Assembly (NCBI GenBank): GCA_036376915.1
Contig: DASUZK010000059.1
Location: 62,001 to 126,000 of the forward strand
Length of the DNA: 64,000 bases
Source: VRUE01 sp036376915
GTDB lineage: Bacteria > Actinomycetota > Thermoleophilia > Solirubrobacterales > 70-9
Direction: 5' to 3'
Positions 7,805 through 16,296 of the stretch are shown here, piece after piece (within the stretch, counting starts at the first letter, position 1; the number at the start of each line of letters is the position of its first letter). The notes under the pieces are model-generated. The model was not told the DNA's origin. It did no database searches and saw nothing but the letters and a program-made list of their open reading frames with translations. A program made the position numbers and the translations under genes.

Positions 7805-9132
7805 GCGCTCGCAACCGGGAGCTGACGGCCCTGGTTCCCGTTGCTCTGCTACTCACCGCGGGCTTCACCGCGGTCTTCGCCCAGGAGGGCGCCCGGATCG
7901 ACGACGCCAGCCTCGCCTACGGCGCCTACTTCCTCGCGGTCTGCCTGGCTGCCCACCTCTACCTGCGCGTCCGGCTCCCCGACGCCGACCCATACCTCTT
8001 CCCCCTGGTCGCCCTGCTGACCGCGTTCGGCCTGGTGATGATCTACCGGATCGACCCCGACCTCGCCCGCGACCAGGCCAACTGGTTCGTGCTCGGGCTC
8101 GTCCTCTTCGTCCTCACGATCCAGCTCCTGCGCGACTACGACGTGCTCGAGCGCTACCGCTACACGATCGCCGTGGTCGGGCTGCTGCTGCTGCTGGCGC
8201 CCCGCCTGCCGGGAATCGGACAGCAGGTCAACGGCGCCTACCTCGGGGTCAAGGTCGGGCCCCTGGCCTTCCAGCCGGCCGAGTTCTCGAAGATCTGCCT
8301 CGTCGTCTTCCTCGCCAGCTACCTGCGCGAGCACCGGGAGGTGCTGATCGTCGGTGCGCGCCGCGTGCTCGGGGTGACGCTGCCGCCGCTCAAGCACTTC
8401 GGCCCGATGCTGGTGGTCTGGGGCGCGTCGATGTTCATGCTCGTCTTCATCCGCGACCTCGGCAGCTCGCTGATGTTCTTCGCCGCCTTCCTCGCCCTGC
8501 TTTACGTGGCGACCGGCCGCTTCTCCTTCGTCGCGATAGGGATGGCGATGTTCCTCGTCGGCGCCTGGTTCTTCGCCTCGACCGTGCCGCACGTGCACGA
8601 CCGGGTCGAGATCTGGCTCGACCCCTACGCCCATCCGAAGGGCAGCGGGTACCAGATCCTCCAGTCGATCTTCGCTCAGGCCGACGGCGGCCTCTTCGGC
8701 AAGGGCTTCGGACAGGCGCTGATCACGATTCCCGGCACCGACGACGCGCTGCTGCCGGCCGCCCAGACCGACACGATCTACTCGCTGATCGTCAACGAGC
8801 TCGGCCTCTTCGGTGCCTGCGGCGTCGTGATGATCTACCTCCTCACCGCCGCCCGGGGCTTCAAGATCGCCCTGATCGCCGACGACGGCTTCTCGAAGCT
8901 GCTGGCGACCGGCCTGACCGCGGTCTTCTCGATCCAGGCCTTCGTGATCATCGGCGGCGTGACCCGGGTGATCCCGCTGACCGGCGTCACCCTGCCCTTC
9001 ATCAGCTATGGCGGCAGCTCGATCGTCGCCAACTTCGTCCTGCTGGCTCTGCTCCTGCTCGTCTCCGACCGAGCCCGGCGAGAGGCCGGAGCCGAAGCCC
9101 GCCTCGGCGGCCTCGCCCTGGAGAACCGGTGA
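7801..9132 (+). CDS. FtsW/RodA/SpoVE (SEDS) peptidoglycan polymerase
   Basis: SEDS proteins are membrane glycosyltransferases that polymerise lipid II together with a class B penicillin-binding protein, here the next gene. The 443 residues hold about ten membrane helices. Family motifs include YRIDPDLARDQ, the catalytic-region motif FQPAEFSKI, GYQILQS, and TLPFISYGGSSI near the C-terminus. Whether it serves elongation (RodA) or division (FtsW) cannot be read from the sequence; the gene order (after pstP, before pbpA) is that of actinobacterial rodA. The GTG start overlaps the pstP stop (GTGA) and the stop overlaps the start of pbpA. Confidence 0.93.
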   Translation: MSARNRELTALVPVALLLTAGFTAVFAQEGARIDDASLAYGAYFLAVCLAAHLYLRVRLPDADPYLFPLVALLTAFGLVMIYRIDPDLARDQANWFVLGLVLFVLTIQLLRDYDVLERYRYTIAVVGLLLLLAPRLPGIGQQVNGAYLGVKVGPLAFQPAEFSKICLVVFLASYLREHREVLIVGARRVLGVTLPPLKHFGPMLVVWGASMFMLVFIRDLGSSLMFFAAFLALLYVATGRFSFVAIGMAMFLVGAWFFASTVPHVHDRVEIWLDPYAHPKGSGYQILQSIFAQADGGLFGKGFGQALITIPGTDDALLPAAQTDTIYSLIVNELGLFGACGVVMIYLLTAARGFKIALIADDGFSKLLATGLTAVFSIQAFVIIGGVTRVIPLTGVTLPFISYGGSSIVANFVLLALLLLVSDRARREAGAEARLGGLALENR

Positions 9133-10586
9133 ACCCCCAGATCGTCAAGCTCTTCAGCCTGATCGTCGCTCTCTTCGCGGTGCTGATCGGGTTCACCTCG
9201 TACTGGTCGGTCTTCGACGCCGAGGCGCTGGAGGAAGAGGACGCCAACACACGCCCGCTCTTCGAGCAGCAGCAGATCAAGCGCGGCCGGATCCTGGCGG
9301 CCGACGGCACCGTGATCGCCCGCTCGGTCCCGAAGGGGAGGGGGGAGTCGCTGCGCTACGTGCGCCGCTACCCGGAGGGGCCGCTCTACGGCCACCCGAT
9401 CGGCTACAGCTTCGTCGAAGAGGGCGACAGCGAGCTCGAGCAGTTCCACAACGACGAGCTGGTCGGCAACGACTCGGAATTCACCTCGATCCTCGACGAG
9501 CTGCGCGGCCACACCCAGGAAGGCAACGACGTCGTCACCAACCTCGACCCGACCGCCCAGGCGGTCGCGCTGGAAGGCCTGGAGGCAGCCGGCTTCGGCG
9601 CCGTGGTGGCGATCGAGCCGCGGAGCGGGCGCATCAGGGTGCTTGCCTCCAATCCTTCTTACGACCCCAACCGCGTCCCCTACGAACTGACCGAGCTGAA
9701 CAAGAACGAGTTGGAAGCGCCGCTGGTGAACCGGGGTACGCAGGGTGAGCGCCCGCCCGGCTCGACCTTCAAGGTGGTGACTGCTGCCGCCGCCCTCGAC
9801 AGCGGCACGATCACGCCGGAGACGACGATCGACGCGCCGGGCACGCTGGAGGTACAGGGACAGCCGCTGCACAACGACTTCGACGAGGACTTCGGACCGA
9901 TCGCCCTCGACACGGCGCTGACCAACTCGGTCAACACATGGTTCGCGCAGCTCGGCGAACGGGTCGGGCAGGACACGCTGTTCGAATACATGGACAAGTT
10001 CGGCTTCAACTCGAAGCCGGCGATCGATCTCCCCTCCGACCAGCTCTCGACCAGCGGCCTCTTCGAGGAAGGGGAGCTTCTCGGGCCGAGCGACCCGATC
10101 GACATCGCGCGAGTGGCGATCGGGCAGGAGCGCTTGCTGGCGACGCCGCTGCAGATGGCCGAGGTCGCGGCGGCGATCGCCAACGGCGGCAAGTTGATGA
10201 AGCCGCAGCTCTGGAGCCGCGTCGTCGACCCGGACGGGCGGGTGACGAAGAGCCTCGACCCCTCCGAGTACAGCGAGCCGATCAGCGAGGAGACAGCAGC
10301 AGAGCTGACCACCGCCATGGAAGGCGTGGTCAGCGAAGGCACCGGCACGAACGCGGCGATCGAAGGCGTGACCGTGGCCGGCAAGACCGGCACGGCGGAA
10401 ACTCCCTACAACGAGTCCTGCGGCGGCGGCACCGACGAGAACCAGGCCTGGTTCATGGGCTTCGCCCCCGCCGAGGACCCGCGGATCGCGATCGCGGCGA
10501 CGGTCGAGTGCACGACCCAGTTCGGCAACGACGTCGCCGCGCCGATCTTCGCCGCCGTCGCCGAAGCCATCTTGAGCAGCGAATGA
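9129..10586 (+). CDS. pbpA: Class B penicillin-binding protein (transpeptidase)
   Basis: This is a D,D-transpeptidase that cross-links peptidoglycan. It has 485 residues and an N-terminal membrane anchor (LIVALFAVLIGFTSYWSVF). The penicillin-binding domain shows the three active-site motifs: S-T-F-K (nucleophile Ser about 212, Lys 215), S-V-N (267-269) and K-T-G (419-421, in AGKTGTAE). The size and the direct link to a SEDS gene match mycobacterial PbpA rather than a bifunctional class A enzyme: there is no glycosyltransferase domain. The GTG start overlaps the stop of the SEDS gene, so the two partners are translationally coupled. Confidence 0.93.
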   Translation: MNPQIVKLFSLIVALFAVLIGFTSYWSVFDAEALEEEDANTRPLFEQQQIKRGRILAADGTVIARSVPKGRGESLRYVRRYPEGPLYGHPIGYSFVEEGDSELEQFHNDELVGNDSEFTSILDELRGHTQEGNDVVTNLDPTAQAVALEGLEAAGFGAVVAIEPRSGRIRVLASNPSYDPNRVPYELTELNKNELEAPLVNRGTQGERPPGSTFKVVTAAAALDSGTITPETTIDAPGTLEVQGQPLHNDFDEDFGPIALDTALTNSVNTWFAQLGERVGQDTLFEYMDKFGFNSKPAIDLPSDQLSTSGLFEEGELLGPSDPIDIARVAIGQERLLATPLQMAEVAAAIANGGKLMKPQLWSRVVDPDGRVTKSLDPSEYSEPISEETAAELTTAMEGVVSEGTGTNAAIEGVTVAGKTGTAETPYNESCGGGTDENQAWFMGFAPAEDPRIAIAATVECTTQFGNDVAAPIFAAVAEAILSSE

Positions 10587-10598
10587 AAGGGTTAGCGC

Positions 10599-12488
10599 GT
10601 GGCTGAGGTGACACAGGGGTCCGTGGTCGACGAGCGGTACCGGATCGAGAGGCGGATCGGCTCAGGCGGGATGGCCGACGTCTGGCTGGCCGAGGACACG
10701 CACCTGCAGCGCCAGGTCGCGCTCAAGGTGCTGCACGCCCGCTTCGTCCAGGACCGCGAGTTCGTCGAGCGTTTCCGGCGTGAGGCCGAGGCGGCGGCCG
10801 GCCTTCAGCACCCCAACGTCGTCTCCGTCTTCGACCGCGGCGACGTCGACGGCACCTACTACATCGCGATGCAGTACCTGGAGGGGCGCTCGCTGAAGCA
10901 GCTGATCGACGCCGGCCTCACCCCGGAGCAGGCGGCCGGCCTGATCCGCCAGGTCCTCGAGGGCGCTCGCTTCGCCCACCGCAACGGCGTCGTCCACCGC
11001 GACCTCAAGCCCCAGAACGTGATCGTCGACGCCGACGGCAAGGCGACTGTGACCGATTTCGGCATCGCCCGCGCGGGCGTCTCGGAGATCACCCAGACCG
11101 GCTCGGTGATGGGGACGCCGCACTATCTCTCGCCCGAGCAGGCCCAGGGCCAGGACGTCACCGCCGTCTCCGACCTCTACTCGATCGGCGTGATGCTCTA
11201 CGAGACCCTCACCGGCCGGGTGCCGTTCGAGGGCGAGTCCGCCGTCGCCGTGGCGATGAAGCAGGTCTCCCAGGCGCCGCAGCGGCCGAGCTCGATCAAC
11301 CCGAACGTCTCACCCGCCCTCGACGCGGTCGTGATGAGGGCGCTGGAGAAGGAGCCGGGTCAGCGCTTCCAGAACGCCGACGCCTTCATCGCCGCCCTCG
11401 ACGCGGCCCTGCGCGATCCCGGCGGGGGGGCGGAAGGCACGGCGGCCTTTGCGCCGCTGCCGCCGGTCGTGGCAACTCCCTCCGAGCCGGTGGCGGAGGG
11501 GTACGACGAAGAGGCGGAGGCACGCCGCCGCAGGCGTCTCGGCTGGCTGCTGGTGGCGGCTGCCGTCCTGATCGGCGCCCTCGTCGGCTTCGCGCTGACG
11601 CGCGACACGACGACCGAGGTGCCGAACGTGAAGGACAACGATCTCAACGTGGCGATCTCCCTGCTCCAGCAGAACGGCTTCGAGGTCGGGGAGGTGAAGC
11701 GGGTCGAGCGGGAAGCTCCGGCGAACACGGTGCTCGAGCAGGATCCGCTCGCCTCGCCGCCGGCGAGCGAGGCCTCGCTCGATTGCGCCTTCCTCTCCTT
11801 CTTCTGCTCGAAGCCGAAGATCGTGCTCACGGTCAGCTCCGGCCCGGGGACCGCCAGGGTCCCGTCGACCGCCGGGCTGATGGCGGCCGCGGCCGAAGCC
11901 GAGATCGAAGAAGCGGGCTTCGACCCGCGGATCGAAAAGACGGTCTCCGAAAAGGTGGAACAGGGGCTGGTGATCAACTCGCTGCCCGCCGGCGGCTCGA
12001 CGGCGACGCGCGGAAGCGAAGTCGTCCTGCGGGTCTCCACCGGCCCGAAGCTGGCCGCGGTGCCGGTGCTCGTCGGCACCCAGCGCTCGGTTGCGGTGCA
12101 GCAGATCCGCGGCCGCGGCTTCGTGCCCAGCGTCGAAGAACGGGAGAGTGCCTCACCCGCCGGCGAGGTGATCGACCAGGCGCCGAATGCCGGCTCCAAG
12201 CTGCCGGCCGGCTCGACGGTCTCGATCGTCGTCTCCAAGGGCGAAGAGAAATCGACGGCGCCGAACGTGATCGGCCAGCTGCGCTCCGAAGCGGTGGAAG
12301 CCGTGCGGGCGGCGGGCCTGAAGCCGACTGTCTCCGAACAGCCGACCGAAGTCCCCTCGCAGGTGGGTCGCGTCACCGACCAGTTCCCCCCGCCGGGGTC
12401 CGAATTGAAGCCCGGCGACACCGTGAGCCTGGTGGTCGGCACAGCTGCCGCCGGCGCCACCGAACCCGAAGCGGGGATAGAAGAATGA
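10599..12488 (+). CDS. pknB: Serine/threonine protein kinase with four PASTA domains (PknB/StkP type)
   Basis: This transmembrane receptor kinase senses muropeptides or lipid II through outer PASTA domains. The 629 residues hold a kinase domain (1-265: GSGGMADVW, VALKVLH, HRDLKPQN, DFGIARA, LSPEQAQG), an arginine cluster, one membrane helix (LGWLLVAAAVLIGALVGFAL), and four PASTA repeats beginning near VPNVKDND, VPSTAGLM, VPVLVGTQ and APNVIGQL. The first repeat carries an insertion of about 20 residues with two cysteines (LDCAFLSFFCSK), which I do not recall from standard PknB. The GTG start follows pbpA by 12 bases; the stop overlaps the ATG of ddl. Confidence 0.94.
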   Translation: MAEVTQGSVVDERYRIERRIGSGGMADVWLAEDTHLQRQVALKVLHARFVQDREFVERFRREAEAAAGLQHPNVVSVFDRGDVDGTYYIAMQYLEGRSLKQLIDAGLTPEQAAGLIRQVLEGARFAHRNGVVHRDLKPQNVIVDADGKATVTDFGIARAGVSEITQTGSVMGTPHYLSPEQAQGQDVTAVSDLYSIGVMLYETLTGRVPFEGESAVAVAMKQVSQAPQRPSSINPNVSPALDAVVMRALEKEPGQRFQNADAFIAALDAALRDPGGGAEGTAAFAPLPPVVATPSEPVAEGYDEEAEARRRRRLGWLLVAAAVLIGALVGFALTRDTTTEVPNVKDNDLNVAISLLQQNGFEVGEVKRVEREAPANTVLEQDPLASPPASEASLDCAFLSFFCSKPKIVLTVSSGPGTARVPSTAGLMAAAAEAEIEEAGFDPRIEKTVSEKVEQGLVINSLPAGGSTATRGSEVVLRVSTGPKLAAVPVLVGTQRSVAVQQIRGRGFVPSVEERESASPAGEVIDQAPNAGSKLPAGSTVSIVVSKGEEKSTAPNVIGQLRSEAVEAVRAAGLKPTVSEQPTEVPSQVGRVTDQFPPPGSELKPGDTVSLVVGTAAAGATEPEAGIEE

Positions 12489-13453
12489 GGGTCGCGGTGC
12501 TCAGCGGCGGGCGCTCCTCGGAGCACGACGTCTCGCTGCGCTCGGGGGAGGCGGTGGCGCGCGGCCTCGAAGAGGCCGGGCATGAGCCGCTGCGGGTGAC
12601 GATCTCCCGCGAAGGGGTCTGGAGCTGTGACGGTTCGCCGGTCTCGCTGGCGCCCGGCGAAGGCCTGCTCGGCTGCGAGGTTGCCTTTCCCGCCTTGCAC
12701 GGCCCCTTCGGCGAGGACGGCAGCGTCCAGGGCTTGCTCGAGTGGCTCGAGCTGCCATACGTCGGCTCCGACGTGCTCTCTTCGGCGATCTGCATGGACA
12801 AGCTGACGCTGAAGCGGCTCTTCGCCCAGGCGGGAGTCCCTCAGGTCGCCTTCGCCGGTGCCGGCGAACCGGGCTGGCGCGAGCGCTGCGAGTCGATGGG
12901 CTCGCCCCTCTGGGTCAAGCCCTCCCGCCTCGGCTCCAGCGTGGGGATCAGCCGGGTCGAGGGAACGGGGGTGGAGCTGGACGACGCGGTCGCCCTCGCC
13001 CGCCGTCATGACCCCCGGGTGATCGTCGAGGCCCACGCTGCCGGCCGCGAGGTCGAGTGCTCGCTGCTCGGCAACGATCGGGTCGAGGCCTCGATTCCAG
13101 GAGAGGTCGTCGCCAACGGCGATTGGTACGACTACGAGACCAAGTACCGCGACGGCGGCATGGAGTTGGTCGTCCCGGCGCCGATCGGGGAGGAGCAGCT
13201 GGCGCACGTCCGCGACCTCGCGGCCCGCGTCTTCGAGCTGGCGGGTTGCTCGGGCCTCGCCCGCTGCGACTTCTTCGCCGAACCCGACGGCACCGTCCTC
13301 GTCAACGAGATCAACACCATGCCCGGCTTCACCCAGACCAGCGTCTACGCCAAGCTCTGGGAGGCAAGTGGGGTCGCGTACCCGGAGCTCTGCGGCCGGT
13401 TGGTGGAGCTGGCGCTGGAGCGCCACGCCAAGGCGCGTTCCTACGAGTTCTGA
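12485..13453 (+). CDS. ddl: D-alanine--D-alanine ligase
   Basis: Ddl makes the D-Ala-D-Ala dipeptide for peptidoglycan using ATP. The 322-residue ATP-grasp protein starts RVAVLSGGRSSEHDVSLRSG, the substrate-binding motif, continues with LHGPFGEDGSVQG and WVKPSRLGSSVGISRV, and ends with the Mg-binding ARCDFF and VNEINTMPGFTQTS motifs. Length is typical. Its ATG overlaps the pknB stop (ATGA), so it belongs to the kinase/wall operon; in many bacteria ddl sits in the mur-fts cluster instead. Its 3' end overlaps the convergent SecD-like gene by 13 bases. Confidence 0.94.
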   Translation: MRVAVLSGGRSSEHDVSLRSGEAVARGLEEAGHEPLRVTISREGVWSCDGSPVSLAPGEGLLGCEVAFPALHGPFGEDGSVQGLLEWLELPYVGSDVLSSAICMDKLTLKRLFAQAGVPQVAFAGAGEPGWRERCESMGSPLWVKPSRLGSSVGISRVEGTGVELDDAVALARRHDPRVIVEAHAAGREVECSLLGNDRVEASIPGEVVANGDWYDYETKYRDGGMELVVPAPIGEEQLAHVRDLAARVFELAGCSGLARCDFFAEPDGTVLVNEINTMPGFTQTSVYAKLWEASGVAYPELCGRLVELALERHAKARSYEF

Positions 13454-14664
13454 GCTGGCAGCGTTCGCTGCCTTACCAGCGTCAAGGCGATCGGCAGGGA
13501 GCCCGTCCGCAGGATCGCGGCGAAGGCCTTGGCTTCCCCGAAGCTGGCGAAGCCTCCCGAGATTTGAGCGCCGGTTCGGCCGTCGATCCCGTCGGGGTTT
13601 TCGGCGAAGTTGATGATCGGGCGAGTCTTCACTTCGCGATCGAAAACGACGGCGAAGTGGCCAGACAGCCTTTCAGCTTTCCTCGAGGTAACTCGGCCGG
13701 TCGCTCGCGCCGCGCCCCGGAAGGCGATCGCACGGGTGAGTCGCTCGAAGGCGATCCGTCCCTTGGCGGTGAAGGCAAAGGTGACATTTGGCTGACCGAG
13801 CTCGGTAGCTTCCTGTCTTGGATTGACGATGTCGACGCCTGTGAGGGCCGGCCTGTCCTTGAACGCATACCAGCCGGGCTCGCCTGCCGTGAGGACTTCA
13901 CCAGAGCGGCTGGTCGGCTGCTCGGAAACGATCGTGATGCCGAGCGGCACCTCGAGCACTATGCCGTTTCGCTGAGTGCCGCCGGTGCGAAGATCCGTCC
14001 TCCTGGCGACCGGTCCGGCGGTCAGCTCGTGGGCTGCCGAGCGGTCGAACATATAGAAGCGCGAGCCCGAAGCGGTGCAGTTGGCACAGGGCGAGCGCGG
14101 CTCTTGTCGGGAGGCAAGCTCGACCGCGCCGTAGGGGGTCGGGAATGCGCCGGAGAGAATCAGCCGGGCGTTCTGCGGCGAGCTGTACGGTCGTCCGGCT
14201 GCTCGCCATTCGCGTTTCGCTCGCCTCAACGCGCTCGCCTTCGGTTTCCAGCCGGGGTTCCCGCCGATCGCCAGCTCGGGACCGATCAGGTTGGGTTCCC
14301 AGTCATAGAAGCCGAGCTGAGCCGTGGCACCGAGCCGATCCGCCACCCGTCGAGCGTCGCCGGGCTCCAGCCCCTCGGGCAAGACGACGCGAAGGCGGTT
14401 CCTGCCCCGCGCGTGGACCTCTCCGTCGGCAATTCCGAGGGCCCGCAGCCGCGCGCAGACGATCGCCACGGCCTGGTCGCGAGTGCGCGCCGTAACCCTC
14501 TCTTCGCCGGCCTGCAGTACGAATTCGAGCTCGAGCGAAGGCGCCTCTGGCTCGGCGGAGCAGGCCGGCGGAGACGCATCCGCACCTCCATCGGGGCCGC
14601 CCAGTGCGATCGCGCCGGCGACAATCGCCGTAAGAGCGGCAAGGGGCAGGGTGGGCCGAGTCAT
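13441..14664 (-). CDS. Secreted SecD-like protein lacking the membrane channel
   Basis: A 407-residue protein with a signal sequence (LPLAALTAIVAGAIALGG). The body resembles the outer P1 region of SecD: a domain with ARLRALGI and GRNRLRVVLPEGLEPGDARRV, followed by LGFYDWEPNLIGPE, and a later part with VDIVNPRQEATELGQPNVTFAFTAKG like the SecD P1 head. The six membrane helices of true SecD are absent, so it cannot be the translocase subunit. It may be a stand-alone periplasmic or lipid-anchored relative (one Cys, PPACSAE, follows the signal region). It lies 43 bases downstream of a Ser/Thr kinase gene on the same strand. Function unknown. Confidence 0.75.
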   Translation of the reverse strand: MTRPTLPLAALTAIVAGAIALGGPDGGADASPPACSAEPEAPSLELEFVLQAGEERVTARTRDQAVAIVCARLRALGIADGEVHARGRNRLRVVLPEGLEPGDARRVADRLGATAQLGFYDWEPNLIGPELAIGGNPGWKPKASALRRAKREWRAAGRPYSSPQNARLILSGAFPTPYGAVELASRQEPRSPCANCTASGSRFYMFDRSAAHELTAGPVARRTDLRTGGTQRNGIVLEVPLGITIVSEQPTSRSGEVLTAGEPGWYAFKDRPALTGVDIVNPRQEATELGQPNVTFAFTAKGRIAFERLTRAIAFRGAARATGRVTSRKAERLSGHFAVVFDREVKTRPIINFAENPDGIDGRTGAQISGGFASFGEAKAFAAILRTGSLPIALTLVRQRTLPAQNS

Positions 14665-14707
14665 TTCGACAGGGTACGCGGGCGGTATCCCTGAAAGATC
14701 TACGACG

Positions 14708-16195
14708 TCAGCGCAGCAGCTCGATGTCGCTGATCTCGACCTGGTAGCGACCGGCCTGGTCGCGGGCTTCTGAGGCCCTGTTGAACCAGAGCAGGAAGTA
14801 GCGCGAAGGCGCGGGGACGGTGAGGTCGATCTCCTCGACCGAGGAGGCGTCGATCGCGATGCCCACCGGTTCGCCCCATTCGGACACTTCGCCCGGCGGC
14901 CCGCTGGCCGCGGCGAAGACCTGTGCGTCCCAGCCGGGGGTCGGGGTGCGGACGATCATCTTCCTGGGCCTGGCGAGCGAGCTCGCCGTCACGTAGACGC
15001 CGACCCCTTCGTTGGGGCCGGTCTTGGTCCCGGCGAAGTCGTCGGAGTCGTAGTGCTCGGTTTCCCACGCCGTCCCGGTCGGGTCGCCGTCGACGGCGAG
15101 CGCGATCTTGCTGCCGACCTCTTCTTCGTCCCCCTGCGGGTCGTAGTCGGTCGCCGAGCTGAGCGACACCGGCTGGCCTTTGCCCTCGTTGGCCCCGCCA
15201 CCGCCGAGACCGCTGGAGATCAGCTGCACGGCGAGCAGCACGGCGCCGGCGACCAGCAGCAGCCCGGCGATCGCGGCCCAGCTCCAGCGCGCGCGCGTCG
15301 AGAGCTCGCGCTTCGGCGCCGGCACCGCCTCCAGGACGCTGGTCGCCTCACCCGTCGTCGACCCCGCCCGCGCCGCCTCGACCTCGAGCGCGGTCGAGAG
15401 GTCGTCGATCATCTCGCCGACGTCCTGGTAGCGCTGGCTCGGGTCCTTGGCGGTCGACCGCTCGACCACGAGCGCCACGGCGGCGGAGACCTCCGGCCTG
15501 CGCCGCTGCACGTCGGGCAGCTCCTCGTTGACGTGCTTCATCGCCACGCCGACCTGGCTCTCGGCCTGGAAGGGAACCTGCCCCACCAGCATCTCGTAGA
15601 GGACCACGCCGAGCGAGTAGACGTCGGAGCGGGGGTCGACCTTTCGTCCCATCGCCTGCTCGGGCGCGACGTAGTCGGTGGTGCCCAGCACCCGACCGGT
15701 CGCGGTCATCCCGTCCTGCTCGAGCTGTCGCGAGATGCCGAAGTCGGTCAGCTTCGCCCGTCCCTCGGCGTCGATCAGGACGTTCTGGGGCTTGATGTCG
15801 CGGTGGACCATGTTGCGCGCGTGCGCGACCGAGAGGCCGCGCGCCACCTCGATCGCGTAGGCGATCGCCTCCTGCGGCGCGAGGGCCCCGTCCCGGGCTA
15901 TCCGCTGCTTCAGCGTCTCTCCCTCGACGTACTCGAAGACGATGTACGGGTGACCGCCGTCCTCGCCCGCGTCGATCACCGAGACCACGTTGGGATGGGA
16001 GAGCTTGGCGACGGAGCGCGCCTCCTGGCGGAAGCGCTCGAGCTGGTCAGCCTGCTCGGACATCTCGCGGTGCATCACCTTGACCGCGACCGGCCGGTCG
16101 AGGGTCTGATCGCGCGCCAGGTAGACGGTCGACATGCCGCCGCTGCCCAGCTTCGCCTCCAGCCGGTAGCGACCGGAGAGCACGGTCCCGATCAT
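14708..16195 (-). CDS. Serine/threonine protein kinase with outer discoidin-like domain
   Basis: A 495-residue receptor-type kinase. The kinase domain (residues 1-270) has GSGGMSTVYLA, VAVKVMH, HRDIKPQNVL, DFGISRQ and VAPEQAMG. One membrane helix follows at about 320-342 (WAAIAGLLLVAGAVLLAVQLI). The outer C-terminal 130 residues read as a galactose-binding/discoidin-type beta-sandwich (SATDYDPQGDEEEVGSKIALAVDGDP, split here for length; TAWETEHYDS; RYFLLWFNRA). Similar domains occur on other actinobacterial kinases, where the ligand is unknown. The ATG start is preferred; in-frame GTG codons 10-15 codons upstream are possible. It is 101 bases downstream of the trypsin-STAND gene and upstream of the SecD-like gene, all on the minus strand. 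Confidence 0.85.
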   Translation of the reverse strand: MIGTVLSGRYRLEAKLGSGGMSTVYLARDQTLDRPVAVKVMHREMSEQADQLERFRQEARSVAKLSHPNVVSVIDAGEDGGHPYIVFEYVEGETLKQRIARDGALAPQEAIAYAIEVARGLSVAHARNMVHRDIKPQNVLIDAEGRAKLTDFGISRQLEQDGMTATGRVLGTTDYVAPEQAMGRKVDPRSDVYSLGVVLYEMLVGQVPFQAESQVGVAMKHVNEELPDVQRRRPEVSAAVALVVERSTAKDPSQRYQDVGEMIDDLSTALEVEAARAGSTTGEATSVLEAVPAPKRELSTRARWSWAAIAGLLLVAGAVLLAVQLISSGLGGGGANEGKGQPVSLSSATDYDPQGDEEEVGSKIALAVDGDPTGTAWETEHYDSDDFAGTKTGPNEGVGVYVTASSLARPRKMIVRTPTPGWDAQVFAAASGPPGEVSEWGEPVGIAIDASSVEEIDLTVPAPSRYFLLWFNRASEARDQAGRYQVEISDIELLR

Positions 16196-16296
16196 CGCGC
16201 TGCTTGTCGGTCGGGCTTCCACCAGGGTCACGCTATTGTCGCCGTCGTCACCGTTCGATGGTTCGCCGCCCTCCGCCTGCTGCCTGCAATCGGGCC

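Noticed and set aside
11360..13426. Open frame of 688 codons on the minus strand across pknB and ddl
   Set aside because: Antisense to two clear genes and without any recognisable domain.
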